A stretch of DNA of 64,000 nucleotides from NCBI GenBank assembly GCA_050246635.1, contig JBFWVR010000005.1:372001-436000 (forward strand), written 5' to 3'. This document shows, in pieces, positions 33,272-41,797 of this stretch. Below the pieces are notes generated by a model. The model ran no database searches and was not told the origin of the DNA. It was given only the letters and a program-made list of their open reading frames with translations. Each line of letters starts with the position of its first letter. Position 1 is the stretch's first letter. Made by a program: the position numbers and the translations under genes. The stretch is from JBFWVR01 sp050246635 (GTDB taxonomy: Bacteria > Acidobacteriota > Vicinamibacteria > Vicinamibacterales > UBA2999).

Positions 33272-36200
33272 TCACGGCTTCGGCACGATGGTGCCGTCGT
33301 TGGTGTTCGAGCCCGGGGCCGCCGTCAGGTACGTGGTCGGGCTCAGGACGATCTGGTCGAGGCTGACGCCGTCCTCACGCACCTGGATGCGCAGGGTCTG
33401 CGGCGCGGAGGTGGGGAACGTCACGGTCGTGGTCTGGTTCAGCCAGTACGCGCCGTGTTCCCAGCCCCACCCGTTGAGGCTGCTCGCGCCGGAGTCCGAC
33501 GCGAGGTTGACCAGCAACCCGGAGGTCGTGCCGATCGGGTAGATGGCGCTGCCGTTGGACTGGGCATCCGAGAACTGGACCCAGACGGCGTCGTTGTACT
33601 TCGAGTTGGCGGCGGCCTTGAGCCGGAGCCAGATCGTGTACGGCGTGCCGGCCTCGGGGGTGAACGTCACGTCCACATAGTGGATGGGCGCGGCGAGGGC
33701 CGTGTCGGTGTGCGCGTAGCCGTTGTCCGGCGTCGCCAGCCGCACGCCGTTCGGTGAGGCGGCGTCGCTGGCCGTGGTCCACGCGCCGTGCAGCGCCGAG
33801 GTCGGGACGTCGCTGGCGTAGATGACGATGTCCGACGGCGGCGGGGGCGGCGTGGTGAACGACCATACCGGCCCCGCGGTACTGCCGTAGCTGTTGGTCG
33901 CCACGATCTGCCAGTAGTAGGTCTGGTCGGCTGCCAGCGTGTCGGGGGTGTACGACGCCTCGGCCTGCCCGCTCGACACGGTGGCGGGGGACGGCGACGT
34001 GCCGAACCGGACGTCATACGTCGTCGCGCCGGCGGCGTCCCAGCTCAGTGTCGGCTCCAGCGTGTCGATCGTCGTGCCGTTGGCCGGTGACGGAGACGTC
34101 GGCGTGGCCGGCGGATCGCTCGGCGGGTCGGTCGTGGTGAACGACCAGACGGGGCCGTCGGTGGTGCCACCGCCGTTCTTCGCGACGACCTTCCAGTAGT
34201 AGGTGGTGCCATAGGCCAGCGAGGACGGCGCGTACGAGGCGCTCGGCGAGTCGGCCTGGACGAGCGGCGGCGTCGGGCTGGTGCCGAACGACACGTCGTA
34301 GGACGTGGCCCCGGCCGCGGTCCAGCCGAGCGTGGCGCTGGTGCTCACGCCGGTCGCGCTGTCGGCCGGCGACGGGCTGGCCGGCGCGCCCGGCGCGGCC
34401 GGCGGCTCCGGCCGCGGCACGATCGTGGTGTCGCCGCTCGGTGGTCCGGGCGGGGCATCGCGGTAGGTCGACGGGCTGATGACGATCTGGTCGATGTAGG
34501 CGCCGTCCTCGCGCGTCTGCACGCGGATGGTGTGGGTGCCGCTGTTCTGGAACCACACCTCGCCCGTGTCACCGAGCCAGTACGCGCGGTTCTGCCAGCC
34601 CCAGCCGATGCTCTGGCAGTCGGAGCAGGTCCAGAGGTTCACGAGGAGCGCGCCGGTCGTGCCGGAGCGATAGACCGGGACCCCGCCGCTGGTCACGCTG
34701 TCGGAGAACTGCACGAACACGGAGTCGTTCCACTTCAGGTCGTCCTGCGCGTGGATGCGGAGCCAGACCCGGTAGCGGGTGCCGGCCACGGCGTCGAAGG
34801 TCGCTTCGAAGTAGTTCGTGGGGCTCGACAGGGCCGGGTCCACCGTGCCGGCGCCGGCGTCCGCGTGATGCAGCGCCACGCCGTCCGCGGCGCCCGCCGC
34901 GCTCACCTTCGTCCAGCCGCCGTGGAGGTTCGTGACATCGGCCGCGTGGATCACGACCTCGTCGGCGGTCTGGCCACCAGCGCCGGTCGTGAACGACCAG
35001 ACGGGACCGGCGGTGTTACCGCCACTCGAGACCGTCGTCACCTGCCAGTAATAGGTGGTGGCCGCGGCAAGGGTGCCGGGGGCGTACGACGGGCTGGTCA
35101 GCCCCGTGGCCACGACCGACGGTGTCGTGGACGTGCCGAAGGCCACGTCATAGGTGGTGCCCTGCGGGCCGGCGGCCCAGCTGAGCGTCGGTGAGGTGCC
35201 GACCCCCGTCGCGCCATCCGGCGGGGCCGGGCTCGTGGCGCCAGGAGGCGGTCCCGACGGCCCACCGGTCGTGAACGACGAGGTCGTGGACGCGGCCTTC
35301 AGGGACGGATCCGCCACGGTGGCGTTGGTCAGCGCCACGATGCGCCAGTAGTACGTGGTCGCGGGCTGGAGGGGCGTGTCGGGTTTCCAGGAGTAGGTCT
35401 GCGGCGGGTCGTTGACCAGCTGCGCTTTCACGTTCGCCACCTTCGTGAGGTTGGCGGGCGAGGTGCCGAAGAGCACGTCGTAGCTCACGGCGAACGGCGC
35501 GCGGTTCCAGACGATGGCCGTGTCGGTCGGCACGTCGGTCGCGGCCCCGGCGGGCGAGGCGAGCGACGGCGTGTCGGGTGCCTCGGGATGGAAGTCGGCG
35601 AAGCCGGACGCGTCGTTCCACATGATGCCGAACCGGTCCTTCATCGCCTGGTAGATGGCCGGCTTCGTGCCCGCGGGGACGAAGTAGTTGTGATCCCGCT
35701 GCCAGGCGGCGGCCAGGTTGGAGGAGGCGTTGGTGGCCACCGACGAGGTGACCAGCATCTTCATGTGGGTGAGCCCGGTGTGGATGCGCTTCTTGATCGG
35801 CACGCCGGCCGCCCAGAGCTTGTCCATGTAGGCGTGCGTCAGCCAGAACTCCGGCCACTTCTTGTTCCGGTACTCGTTGGGCTCGAGGATGATCCGGACC
35901 GGCACGCCGGCCTGGTGCTTCGCCAGCAGGGCGTCGGTGATGTTCGGCACCGTGAGCCGGTAGATCACGAAGTCGATGAAGTTCGGTTCGGCGTTGATCT
36001 CCTGGATCAGCCGGTTGTTGAAGAGCGGTCCCTGGCCCCAGACCATCTCCGGCGGCATCGGGTAGTCGGGCTCGAGCCGGCTGGTGTCGATCACCATCGG
36101 GGTCGGGTTGGGATACTGCGTCGCGTAGTCGGAGCAGGCGCTCTCGAGCGCGCAGGCCTCGTCCCAGTCGAGGAAGTACGGCGGCTCCGACACCCGGCTG

Positions 36201-36790
36201 TAGGGTTCCGGCGTCGTGTCGTTCCAGTAGCGGTCGAACCGCGTCTTGAAGGCGTTCACGAGGTCCGGATCGTCCGTGAACAGCACGGTCTCGTCCTTGT
36301 AGTTGGTCGACGAGACCGGCGCGAGCTCGAACGGCGTGTAGTTGGCCGAGCCGAACGTCAGCAGGTTCTGGCCGACGAAGATCGTCGACTTCCAGTGGTC
36401 GATCTCCGGGTACCACGTCGGGTGGTATCGCAGGCGGATCGGGATCCCGTGGCTGGCCAGCCAGTAGAACTCCGCCCGGGTGTGCGGATCGATCTCGAAG
36501 ATCGACCCGCGGTCGCCGATCAGGCGCACCTGGACGCCGGCCTGGAAGCGGTCGAGCAGCGCAATCGAGATCGCGTGCTCGGTCAGGTACCAGGCCGACA
36601 TGTCGATCCGGACCGTCTCCGCGTAGATCTTGTCGACGAGGATCTGGCGGACGTTGTCGACGGCCGGGAAGTAGATCTGGTCGTCCGCGGCTGCGGGGGT
36701 GGCGCGTCCCGCAAGCAGCAGGGCGAGGCCCAGCACGGTGGCGACGAGCCGCCGCGACGAAGGACGTGGAGCGTGGGTCAGTGTAGGCAT
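33272..36790 (-). CDS. Secreted phospholipase D-fold protein with Fn3 and recurring domains
   Basis: A 1172-residue protein with a signal peptide (about 1-35), a two-lobed PLD-like domain (about 40-400), then two Fn3-like domains (about 405-505, 515-602), the recurring domain (612-795), two more Fn3-like domains (about 800-888, 895-980) and a second copy of the recurring domain (987-1172). Each PLD lobe keeps the HxK pair (His132/Lys134, His342/Lys344) and a GSAN or SSN motif. The aspartate seven residues after each histidine is replaced by Val139 and Ser349, so both HKD motifs are degenerate. It would act outside the inner membrane on a phosphodiester substrate, or only bind one. It lies inside the EPS operon, which is unusual for a PLD-like protein. 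Confidence 0.85.
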   Translation of the reverse strand: MPTLTHAPRPSSRRLVATVLGLALLLAGRATPAAADDQIYFPAVDNVRQILVDKIYAETVRIDMSAWYLTEHAISIALLDRFQAGVQVRLIGDRGSIFEIDPHTRAEFYWLASHGIPIRLRYHPTWYPEIDHWKSTIFVGQNLLTFGSANYTPFELAPVSSTNYKDETVLFTDDPDLVNAFKTRFDRYWNDTTPEPYSRVSEPPYFLDWDEACALESACSDYATQYPNPTPMVIDTSRLEPDYPMPPEMVWGQGPLFNNRLIQEINAEPNFIDFVIYRLTVPNITDALLAKHQAGVPVRIILEPNEYRNKKWPEFWLTHAYMDKLWAAGVPIKKRIHTGLTHMKMLVTSSVATNASSNLAAAWQRDHNYFVPAGTKPAIYQAMKDRFGIMWNDASGFADFHPEAPDTPSLASPAGAATDVPTDTAIVWNRAPFAVSYDVLFGTSPANLTKVANVKAQLVNDPPQTYSWKPDTPLQPATTYYWRIVALTNATVADPSLKAASTTSSFTTGGPSGPPPGATSPAPPDGATGVGTSPTLSWAAGPQGTTYDVAFGTSTTPSVVATGLTSPSYAPGTLAAATTYYWQVTTVSSGGNTAGPVWSFTTGAGGQTADEVVIHAADVTNLHGGWTKVSAAGAADGVALHHADAGAGTVDPALSSPTNYFEATFDAVAGTRYRVWLRIHAQDDLKWNDSVFVQFSDSVTSGGVPVYRSGTTGALLVNLWTCSDCQSIGWGWQNRAYWLGDTGEVWFQNSGTHTIRVQTREDGAYIDQIVISPSTYRDAPPGPPSGDTTIVPRPEPPAAPGAPASPSPADSATGVSTSATLGWTAAGATSYDVSFGTSPTPPLVQADSPSASYAPSSLAYGTTYYWKVVAKNGGGTTDGPVWSFTTTDPPSDPPATPTSPSPANGTTIDTLEPTLSWDAAGATTYDVRFGTSPSPATVSSGQAEASYTPDTLAADQTYYWQIVATNSYGSTAGPVWSFTTPPPPPSDIVIYASDVPTSALHGAWTTASDAASPNGVRLATPDNGYAHTDTALAAPIHYVDVTFTPEAGTPYTIWLRLKAAANSKYNDAVWVQFSDAQSNGSAIYPIGTTSGLLVNLASDSGASSLNGWGWEHGAYWLNQTTTVTFPTSAPQTLRIQVREDGVSLDQIVLSPTTYLTAAPGSNTNDGTIVPKP

Positions 36791-39040
36791 CTAAGTCGCA
36801 TCCAGTGAAGTGGTCACGGCGCGGGGGACCACCGCTTCCGCGGCCGCCCGGGGGGCGGGTGCAGCCAGGGCCAGCAGGTCGTAGATACAGGCGGCGGCAC
36901 GCGCGCTGGCGCCGCCGGGGCGATAGAAGAGCTCAGCGGCAATCGCGCGCCGCCGTGGCGCGAACCGCCGCGGGTCATCGAGGCCCCGGCGGACCGCCGC
37001 GGCGACGCTCGCGCCGTCGGGCACGACGTCCGCGGCGCTGCGGAGCAGCGCCGCCTTCTGCGGGTTGATCCCGCCGTGTCTCAGCAGGTCGGGGCAGTCG
37101 ATGATGACCACCGGCCGGTCGAGCAGCATGAACTCGAAGCCGACGGAGCTGTGGTCCGTCACCAGCGCATCGGCGACGAACAGGTACGGGGACGCGTCCG
37201 CGCCGGTGGCGAGATGGACCCGCTCCGGGCGGCACAGGCGGCCGAGCCGGGCGCGCCAGTCCACGCCGCCCGACGCCCGCGTGGTGGGGTCGAGGGACCG
37301 GTCGTGGAGCTTGACGATGACGTTGACGCCCAGACGGCCGAGCCCCGCGATCACCGCTTCGCCGTGGGAGTTGAGCGAGGAGTGCGGTGACCACGTCGGT
37401 GCGTACAACACCGTGCGCGCCGCCGGGTCCAGCCCGAGCGATTCGAGGATCGCCCGGCGGTCGAGGCTGCCATCCACGAGGCAGTCGACCTTCGGATATC
37501 CGATGACGGTCCCCGTGGGGGTGCGGGGATCGACGAGGCCGGCTTCAGTGTAGCGCATGAGCCGGTCGTGGTTCGGGAACAGCAGCCGGTCGAAGGTCGC
37601 CACCACCGGCGCAATCTCCACCGGCGCGTCGAGGCCGTACTTGCCGGCCACGCCGTGGAAGAGGTGGATGCGCCGTGCCCGGCGCGGCAGCCACAGCGAG
37701 CTCCAGAAGTCGGTGTTGATGTAGGCGTCGAACTTCTGCCAGCGCGCGTCGCGGGGGCTGATGAGATCACCGGTGAGGCCGGCGTCCGCGAAGATCGTCG
37801 CCGCATCCCAGGCTTCATCGTTGGCCGTGAAGCGGAACTCGAGGCGCGGGTCGTCACGCAGCCGCTCGTACACCGGCCGGAACACCGCCAGGCTGAGCGG
37901 CGACGCGGCCTCGAACAGGATCCGGCGCCGGCCGCTGCCCGCGCGGCTCAGCCAGTCGTCCGCCGCGTGGACGGCGCGGACCACCGTGCGCCGCGTGCGG
38001 CGGTAGGCCGTGTCATGCACCAGCGGCGTGCGCGGCAGGTCGTGCGGCCGGGGCTCGCGCCGCGTCAGCCCGAGCGACCGGAGGCCGCTGCGGATGGCCT
38101 TCAGGGGGAGGAGGGCCGGCGAGCCCGCGAGCGCCGCCAGGTAGTAGCCGCGGGCGCGGCGGTCGGACGGGTCCTCCGCCAGCGCGAGGCGATAGGCGTC
38201 GCGAGCCGCGCGCGCCTGCCCCTTCCAGAACCGCTCGTATCCCAGCTCCGAGTACAGGCGGTGCCGCCGGGCGCGCAGGCAGCCGGCGGCATCGTCCCGA
38301 TGCCGCGCGCACGTGTCCGCGCAGCCGCCCGCCATCTTCTCGATGACCAGCGACTGTCCATGGAACGTCTTCTCGACTTCGCTGCTCATCGCGCCGCCGG
38401 GCCGGTGGACGGCCAGCGGCTCCGGCAGGTAGCCCACCGGGTGCCGGGACGCGATACGCAGCCACAGGTCCCAGTCCTCGACGTGCAGTTCCCGCCGCTC
38501 GTCGAAACCTCCCGCCTCGGCGATGACCTCGCGCGGCGCCATCACCGTCAGCGTGCGTACGGTCTGGTCGCAGTGGAAGAGCGCGCAGAACTGATCCGAG
38601 GGCGGCGCGGCTGCCGCGGGGCGTGCGCCCGTGACCGGCATATACAGCCGCGCCACGGGCGCATCGCTCACGTGGGCCCCGGTGTGCAACAGGCCCGTCT
38701 CGGGATGGCGTGCGAAGTAGTCGACCTGGCGCTCCAGCTTGTCCGGCAGCCAGACGTCGTCGGCGTCGAGGAACGCCACGAGGCGCCCACGCGCCATCGC
38801 CAGGGCGGTGTTCCGCGCCCGGGCGGGGCCGCCGTTCGGCTGCCACCGGTAGCGCACCCGGTCGCCCCACGCCGCCACCCGCGCCTCGAGGTCGTCGGTC
38901 GAGCCGTCGTCGACGACGAGGACCTCGAAGTCGTGCCAGGTCTGGGCGAACACCGACTGCAGCGCCGCATCGATGGTGCGCCCGGCGTTGTAGGCGGGGA
39001 TGACGACCGAGACGGCCGGACCGGTGGCGGACTGGATCAT
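36791..39040 (-). CDS. Fused GT2 and CDP-glycerol glycerophosphotransferase (TagF-like)
   Basis: The 749-residue protein joins a GT2 domain (about 1-230; SVVIPAYNAGRTIDAAL and LDADDVW with the DxD at 92-94), a linker with a Cys-rich segment and a TPR-like stretch (about 230-330), and a TagF/TarF-like domain (about 372-735). The latter shows the catalytic-histidine motif LFHGVAGKYG (WHGxxxK in TagF), VLYAPTWSPHSS and VTDHSSVGFEFMLLDRPVV. TagF-type enzymes move polyol phosphate from CDP-activated donors. The fusion suggests that one protein adds a sugar and then a polyol-phosphate group, giving phosphodiester links in the EPS. That is inference. Start and stop overlap neighbours (ATGA upstream; downstream genes abut). 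Confidence 0.88.
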   Translation of the reverse strand: MIQSATGPAVSVVIPAYNAGRTIDAALQSVFAQTWHDFEVLVVDDGSTDDLEARVAAWGDRVRYRWQPNGGPARARNTALAMARGRLVAFLDADDVWLPDKLERQVDYFARHPETGLLHTGAHVSDAPVARLYMPVTGARPAAAAPPSDQFCALFHCDQTVRTLTVMAPREVIAEAGGFDERRELHVEDWDLWLRIASRHPVGYLPEPLAVHRPGGAMSSEVEKTFHGQSLVIEKMAGGCADTCARHRDDAAGCLRARRHRLYSELGYERFWKGQARAARDAYRLALAEDPSDRRARGYYLAALAGSPALLPLKAIRSGLRSLGLTRREPRPHDLPRTPLVHDTAYRRTRRTVVRAVHAADDWLSRAGSGRRRILFEAASPLSLAVFRPVYERLRDDPRLEFRFTANDEAWDAATIFADAGLTGDLISPRDARWQKFDAYINTDFWSSLWLPRRARRIHLFHGVAGKYGLDAPVEIAPVVATFDRLLFPNHDRLMRYTEAGLVDPRTPTGTVIGYPKVDCLVDGSLDRRAILESLGLDPAARTVLYAPTWSPHSSLNSHGEAVIAGLGRLGVNVIVKLHDRSLDPTTRASGGVDWRARLGRLCRPERVHLATGADASPYLFVADALVTDHSSVGFEFMLLDRPVVIIDCPDLLRHGGINPQKAALLRSAADVVPDGASVAAAVRRGLDDPRRFAPRRRAIAAELFYRPGGASARAAACIYDLLALAAPAPRAAAEAVVPRAVTTSLDAT

Positions 39041-40503
39041 GCGGGGCTCGCCTCCGGGTGGGACGCCAGCGTGCGGTGGCGCCTGGTGGGGGACGCGGGA
39101 GCTGGCGCCGTTTCGGTGGCGCGATCGCGCACGAGCTCGCGCGACGCCACCAGGAACGCCAGCAGGTAGTAGAAGGTCCAGCTGTAGGCCACCGACGCGA
39201 AGAGCGCGCACGTGAACCAGCCGGCCAGGCCGGCGGTCAGGGCAATCGCGAGCACGTGCAGCGTGTGGCGCTCGTCGTCGGTGAGCCCCGGCACGCCGTC
39301 CGGCGCGGCGCCCCGGCGCCGCCGCACGGGCCGCAGGCGGCGGCGGAGCCAGGCCGACGTGTAGCCGGCGCGGGCGAGCAGCAGGCAGAACAGCAGCAGG
39401 CCTGCGATGCCGGTGTCGGCCGCGACCTGGATGAGCACGTTGTGCGCCTCGCGCCACTTCTCCTGGCGGCCCGGATAGTTGTAGTTCGGGAACTGGCCGG
39501 GGCCCACGCCCGTGAACGGGTGGGTGGCGAAGGTGTAGATGCCCTCCTGCATGACCGTCCAGCGCGCTTCCCGTGACCCGGTGTAGTGCAGCTCGTCCTG
39601 CCGCGGGTTCACGATCGTCTCCATGCGGTCCCAGAACGAGTGCGGCAGGAACGGTGCGGCCAGCACGACGGCGGCGAGCACGGCCGCGCCGAACGCCGGG
39701 CGCACCGTGCGGGTGAGCAGCGCCAGCGTCAGCACCATCACCGCCAGCCCGAGGAACCCGCCGCGCGACTGGCTGAAGACGACGGTCGCCAGCATCAGCA
39801 CGAACGCGCCGGCACCCGCCAGCCGGAGCACCGTCGCGTGCCGGCGCGACATCGCGAGGATCGCGCCGAGTGGCATGAACGCGACCATGTTGGTCGCCAG
39901 GTCGTTCGGGTTCCCGAAGATGCCACCCACCGGCCCGGCCAGCCGGCCCCCCTCCACCAGGTTCTGGCCGCGTGCCCAGTCGAAGACCGCCTCGGCGGCC
40001 ACGATGCCCGCGCAGACGAGCACGAGGCCGGCGAAGCGCTCGATGCGTCGCGGGGTCGTCAGCGTGTTCATCATCAGCACGAAGACGAGCAGCACCTTGA
40101 GGTAGGAGTTCAGGACCTCCTGCACGGCCCCCCCGGGCCAGATCGAGAATGGCGCCACGCCGAGCATCACGACGCCCAGGGCGGTGAGCGTCACGGTCTC
40201 CGGCGTGACCCGGAAGACGGGCAGGCGCCGCACGAAGCGGTGGACGACCATCGGCATGACGCCGGCGAGCGCGAACAGCTCGGCCAGATGGAGCGAGGCG
40301 AGGCCCGGCACGTGATCCTGCGGCCGCAGGAGCAGCACGGTGGTGAACGCCAGCAGGCCGGTGTAGCCCCAGTCGCGCGGCTCGCTGCGGGCGGCCGTGG
40401 GGAAGCTGTCACCGGTGTGGGGCGCCGCGGCCGCGGTGGCCGCCGGTGCGCCCGGCACGGCGGGACCGCCGAACGAGAACGCTAGCCGCTCGTGCGGGGC
40501 CAT
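39037..40503 (-). CDS. Wzy/O-antigen ligase family membrane protein
   Basis: 488 residues with about 11-12 transmembrane segments. A large periplasmic loop contains EARWTVMQEGIYTFATHPFTGVGPGQF and the AHNVLIQVAADTGIAG motif characteristic of the Wzy_C/WaaL family. It probably polymerises repeat units on the periplasmic side or ligates polymer to a carrier. The first 45 residues are Pro/Ala-rich and cytosolic. The ATG shares one base with the stop of the small upstream gene (TGATG). Confidence 0.88.
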   Translation of the reverse strand: MAPHERLAFSFGGPAVPGAPAATAAAAPHTGDSFPTAARSEPRDWGYTGLLAFTTVLLLRPQDHVPGLASLHLAELFALAGVMPMVVHRFVRRLPVFRVTPETVTLTALGVVMLGVAPFSIWPGGAVQEVLNSYLKVLLVFVLMMNTLTTPRRIERFAGLVLVCAGIVAAEAVFDWARGQNLVEGGRLAGPVGGIFGNPNDLATNMVAFMPLGAILAMSRRHATVLRLAGAGAFVLMLATVVFSQSRGGFLGLAVMVLTLALLTRTVRPAFGAAVLAAVVLAAPFLPHSFWDRMETIVNPRQDELHYTGSREARWTVMQEGIYTFATHPFTGVGPGQFPNYNYPGRQEKWREAHNVLIQVAADTGIAGLLLFCLLLARAGYTSAWLRRRLRPVRRRRGAAPDGVPGLTDDERHTLHVLAIALTAGLAGWFTCALFASVAYSWTFYYLLAFLVASRELVRDRATETAPAPASPTRRHRTLASHPEASPA

Positions 40504-40640
40504 CAGCGCCAGACCTTCCTGCGCGTCAGCGCGGCCAGCGTGCCGGCGACGGCGGAGTAGTTCAGGACCAGGAACGTGTACGCGATGCGCGCGGCCCGTT
40601 CCACGATGCGGCGCGGGGCCCGTGTCCGGGTGCTCGACAT
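40503..40640 (-). CDS. 45-residue membrane peptide, possibly a detached GT2 C terminus
   Basis: A perfect AAGGAGG ribosome site lies five bases before the ATG, immediately after the stop of the upstream GT2 gene, and the stop overlaps the next gene's ATG as TGATG. The 45 residues hold a basic N-terminal stretch, one hydrophobic segment (IAYTFLVLNYSAVAGTLAAL) and the ending RRKVWR. This resembles the last transmembrane helix and Trp-Arg tail of membrane GT2s like the one encoded just upstream, in a different frame. It may be a genuine split subunit, a frameshift remnant that gained its own start, or a small unrelated peptide. Confidence 0.6.
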   Translation of the reverse strand: MSSTRTRAPRRIVERAARIAYTFLVLNYSAVAGTLAALTRRKVWR

Positions 40641-40651
40641 GGAGGCCTCCT

Positions 40652-41773
40652 TCACGCGGTCACCGCCGGACGGGTCGACAGCCACGCGCCGTACCCGCCG
40701 AGGGCATAGAACGCCAGCTGCGCGGCGAGCGCCGCCGCGTAGAGCAGCGCGTCGCCGGCCAGCACGATGCTCGAGACGAGCAGCGCCGCGAGCCCGTAGG
40801 GCACGAGGAGCCGCCCGAGCTTGTGCGATACGTACTGCAGCCAGACGGGGTTCACGAACGGCAGGAGCAGCCGCGGCTCCAGCCACAGGATCTGGACGTT
40901 GCCGGCCAGGGTGCGGATCTTGCGGCGCATCTCCGTGCGAGGCTCGGCCGGGGCCTGGTCGACGGCCTTCGCCCGGTCCTCGAACACCACGACCGACCCG
41001 TCGAGCACCGCGCGCATCGGCGCCAGCACGTCGTCCAGGATCGTGTCGGCCGGCAGGGGACGCCACAGGGACCGGCGCATCGCGTAGATGGCGCCTGTCG
41101 CGCCGAGCGTCGAGGCGATGGCGCTCTCCAGCCGCCGCAACGCCTTCTCGTACTGCCAGTAGAGCCCGACGCCATCGGCGACGGCCGACGGCGCGGTGCG
41201 GCGGTCGTGCCGACGGCGGTCCCCGTCAGGGGCACGGCCGGGGCCGCGCCGCCGCTCGACGCCGCGGCGACGGTTGACCGACGGCTCGGATGCCAGCAGC
41301 AGCTCGCCGGTGACCGCACCCACCCGCGGATCGCGGAAGGGCGCGGCGAGGGCCCGGAGCGCGCCCGGCGCGAACCGCTGCCGGGCGTCCGCGAAGACGA
41401 GCAGATCGTGGCGCGCGCGGGCCACACCGGCGTTCAGCGCCGCGGCCTTGCCGCGTGCCGGCTGGCGCACCAGCTCGACCCGCGGGTCCGCGGGCAGCGC
41501 GGCCGCCGGGTCGTCGGTCGATCCGTCGCAGACCACGATGACCTGGCGGTCGCCGGGGTAGTCGAGGCCGAGCAGGTTCTCCACGCGCGCGCCGAGCCGC
41601 GCGGCCTCGTTCCGGACCGCGATCACGATGGACACCGGCGGGGTCGGCGCCGCGCCTGGCACCGGCGGCACCCGGCGCGGCGACACCCGGGCCCACACCG
41701 CGAGCAGCAACGGATAGCCCGCGTAGACGTAGAGCACGAGTGCCGCCGATGACCAGAAGATCGCCTGCATCAT
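40652..41773 (-). CDS. Membrane-associated glycosyltransferase family 2
   Basis: 373 residues with an N-terminal transmembrane helix (about 5-27), a GT-A domain (VSIVIAVRNEAARLGARVE, VVCDGSTDD, FADARQRF as the DxD equivalent, TILDDVLAPM as the catalytic-base motif, then RKIRTLAGN) and C-terminal hydrophobic segments. It resembles processive-like or cellulose-synthase-like GT2s that transfer sugars across or at the membrane. A 27-residue, Arg-rich insertion (about 187-213) interrupts the fold. The C terminus ends abruptly after one or two helices, and the missing last helix seems to be coded by the next small gene. Confidence 0.87.
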   Translation of the reverse strand: MMQAIFWSSAALVLYVYAGYPLLLAVWARVSPRRVPPVPGAAPTPPVSIVIAVRNEAARLGARVENLLGLDYPGDRQVIVVCDGSTDDPAAALPADPRVELVRQPARGKAAALNAGVARARHDLLVFADARQRFAPGALRALAAPFRDPRVGAVTGELLLASEPSVNRRRGVERRRGPGRAPDGDRRRHDRRTAPSAVADGVGLYWQYEKALRRLESAIASTLGATGAIYAMRRSLWRPLPADTILDDVLAPMRAVLDGSVVVFEDRAKAVDQAPAEPRTEMRRKIRTLAGNVQILWLEPRLLLPFVNPVWLQYVSHKLGRLLVPYGLAALLVSSIVLAGDALLYAAALAAQLAFYALGGYGAWLSTRPAVTA

Positions 41774-41797
41774 GATCCGTGTCCTTCGTGTCTCCCT

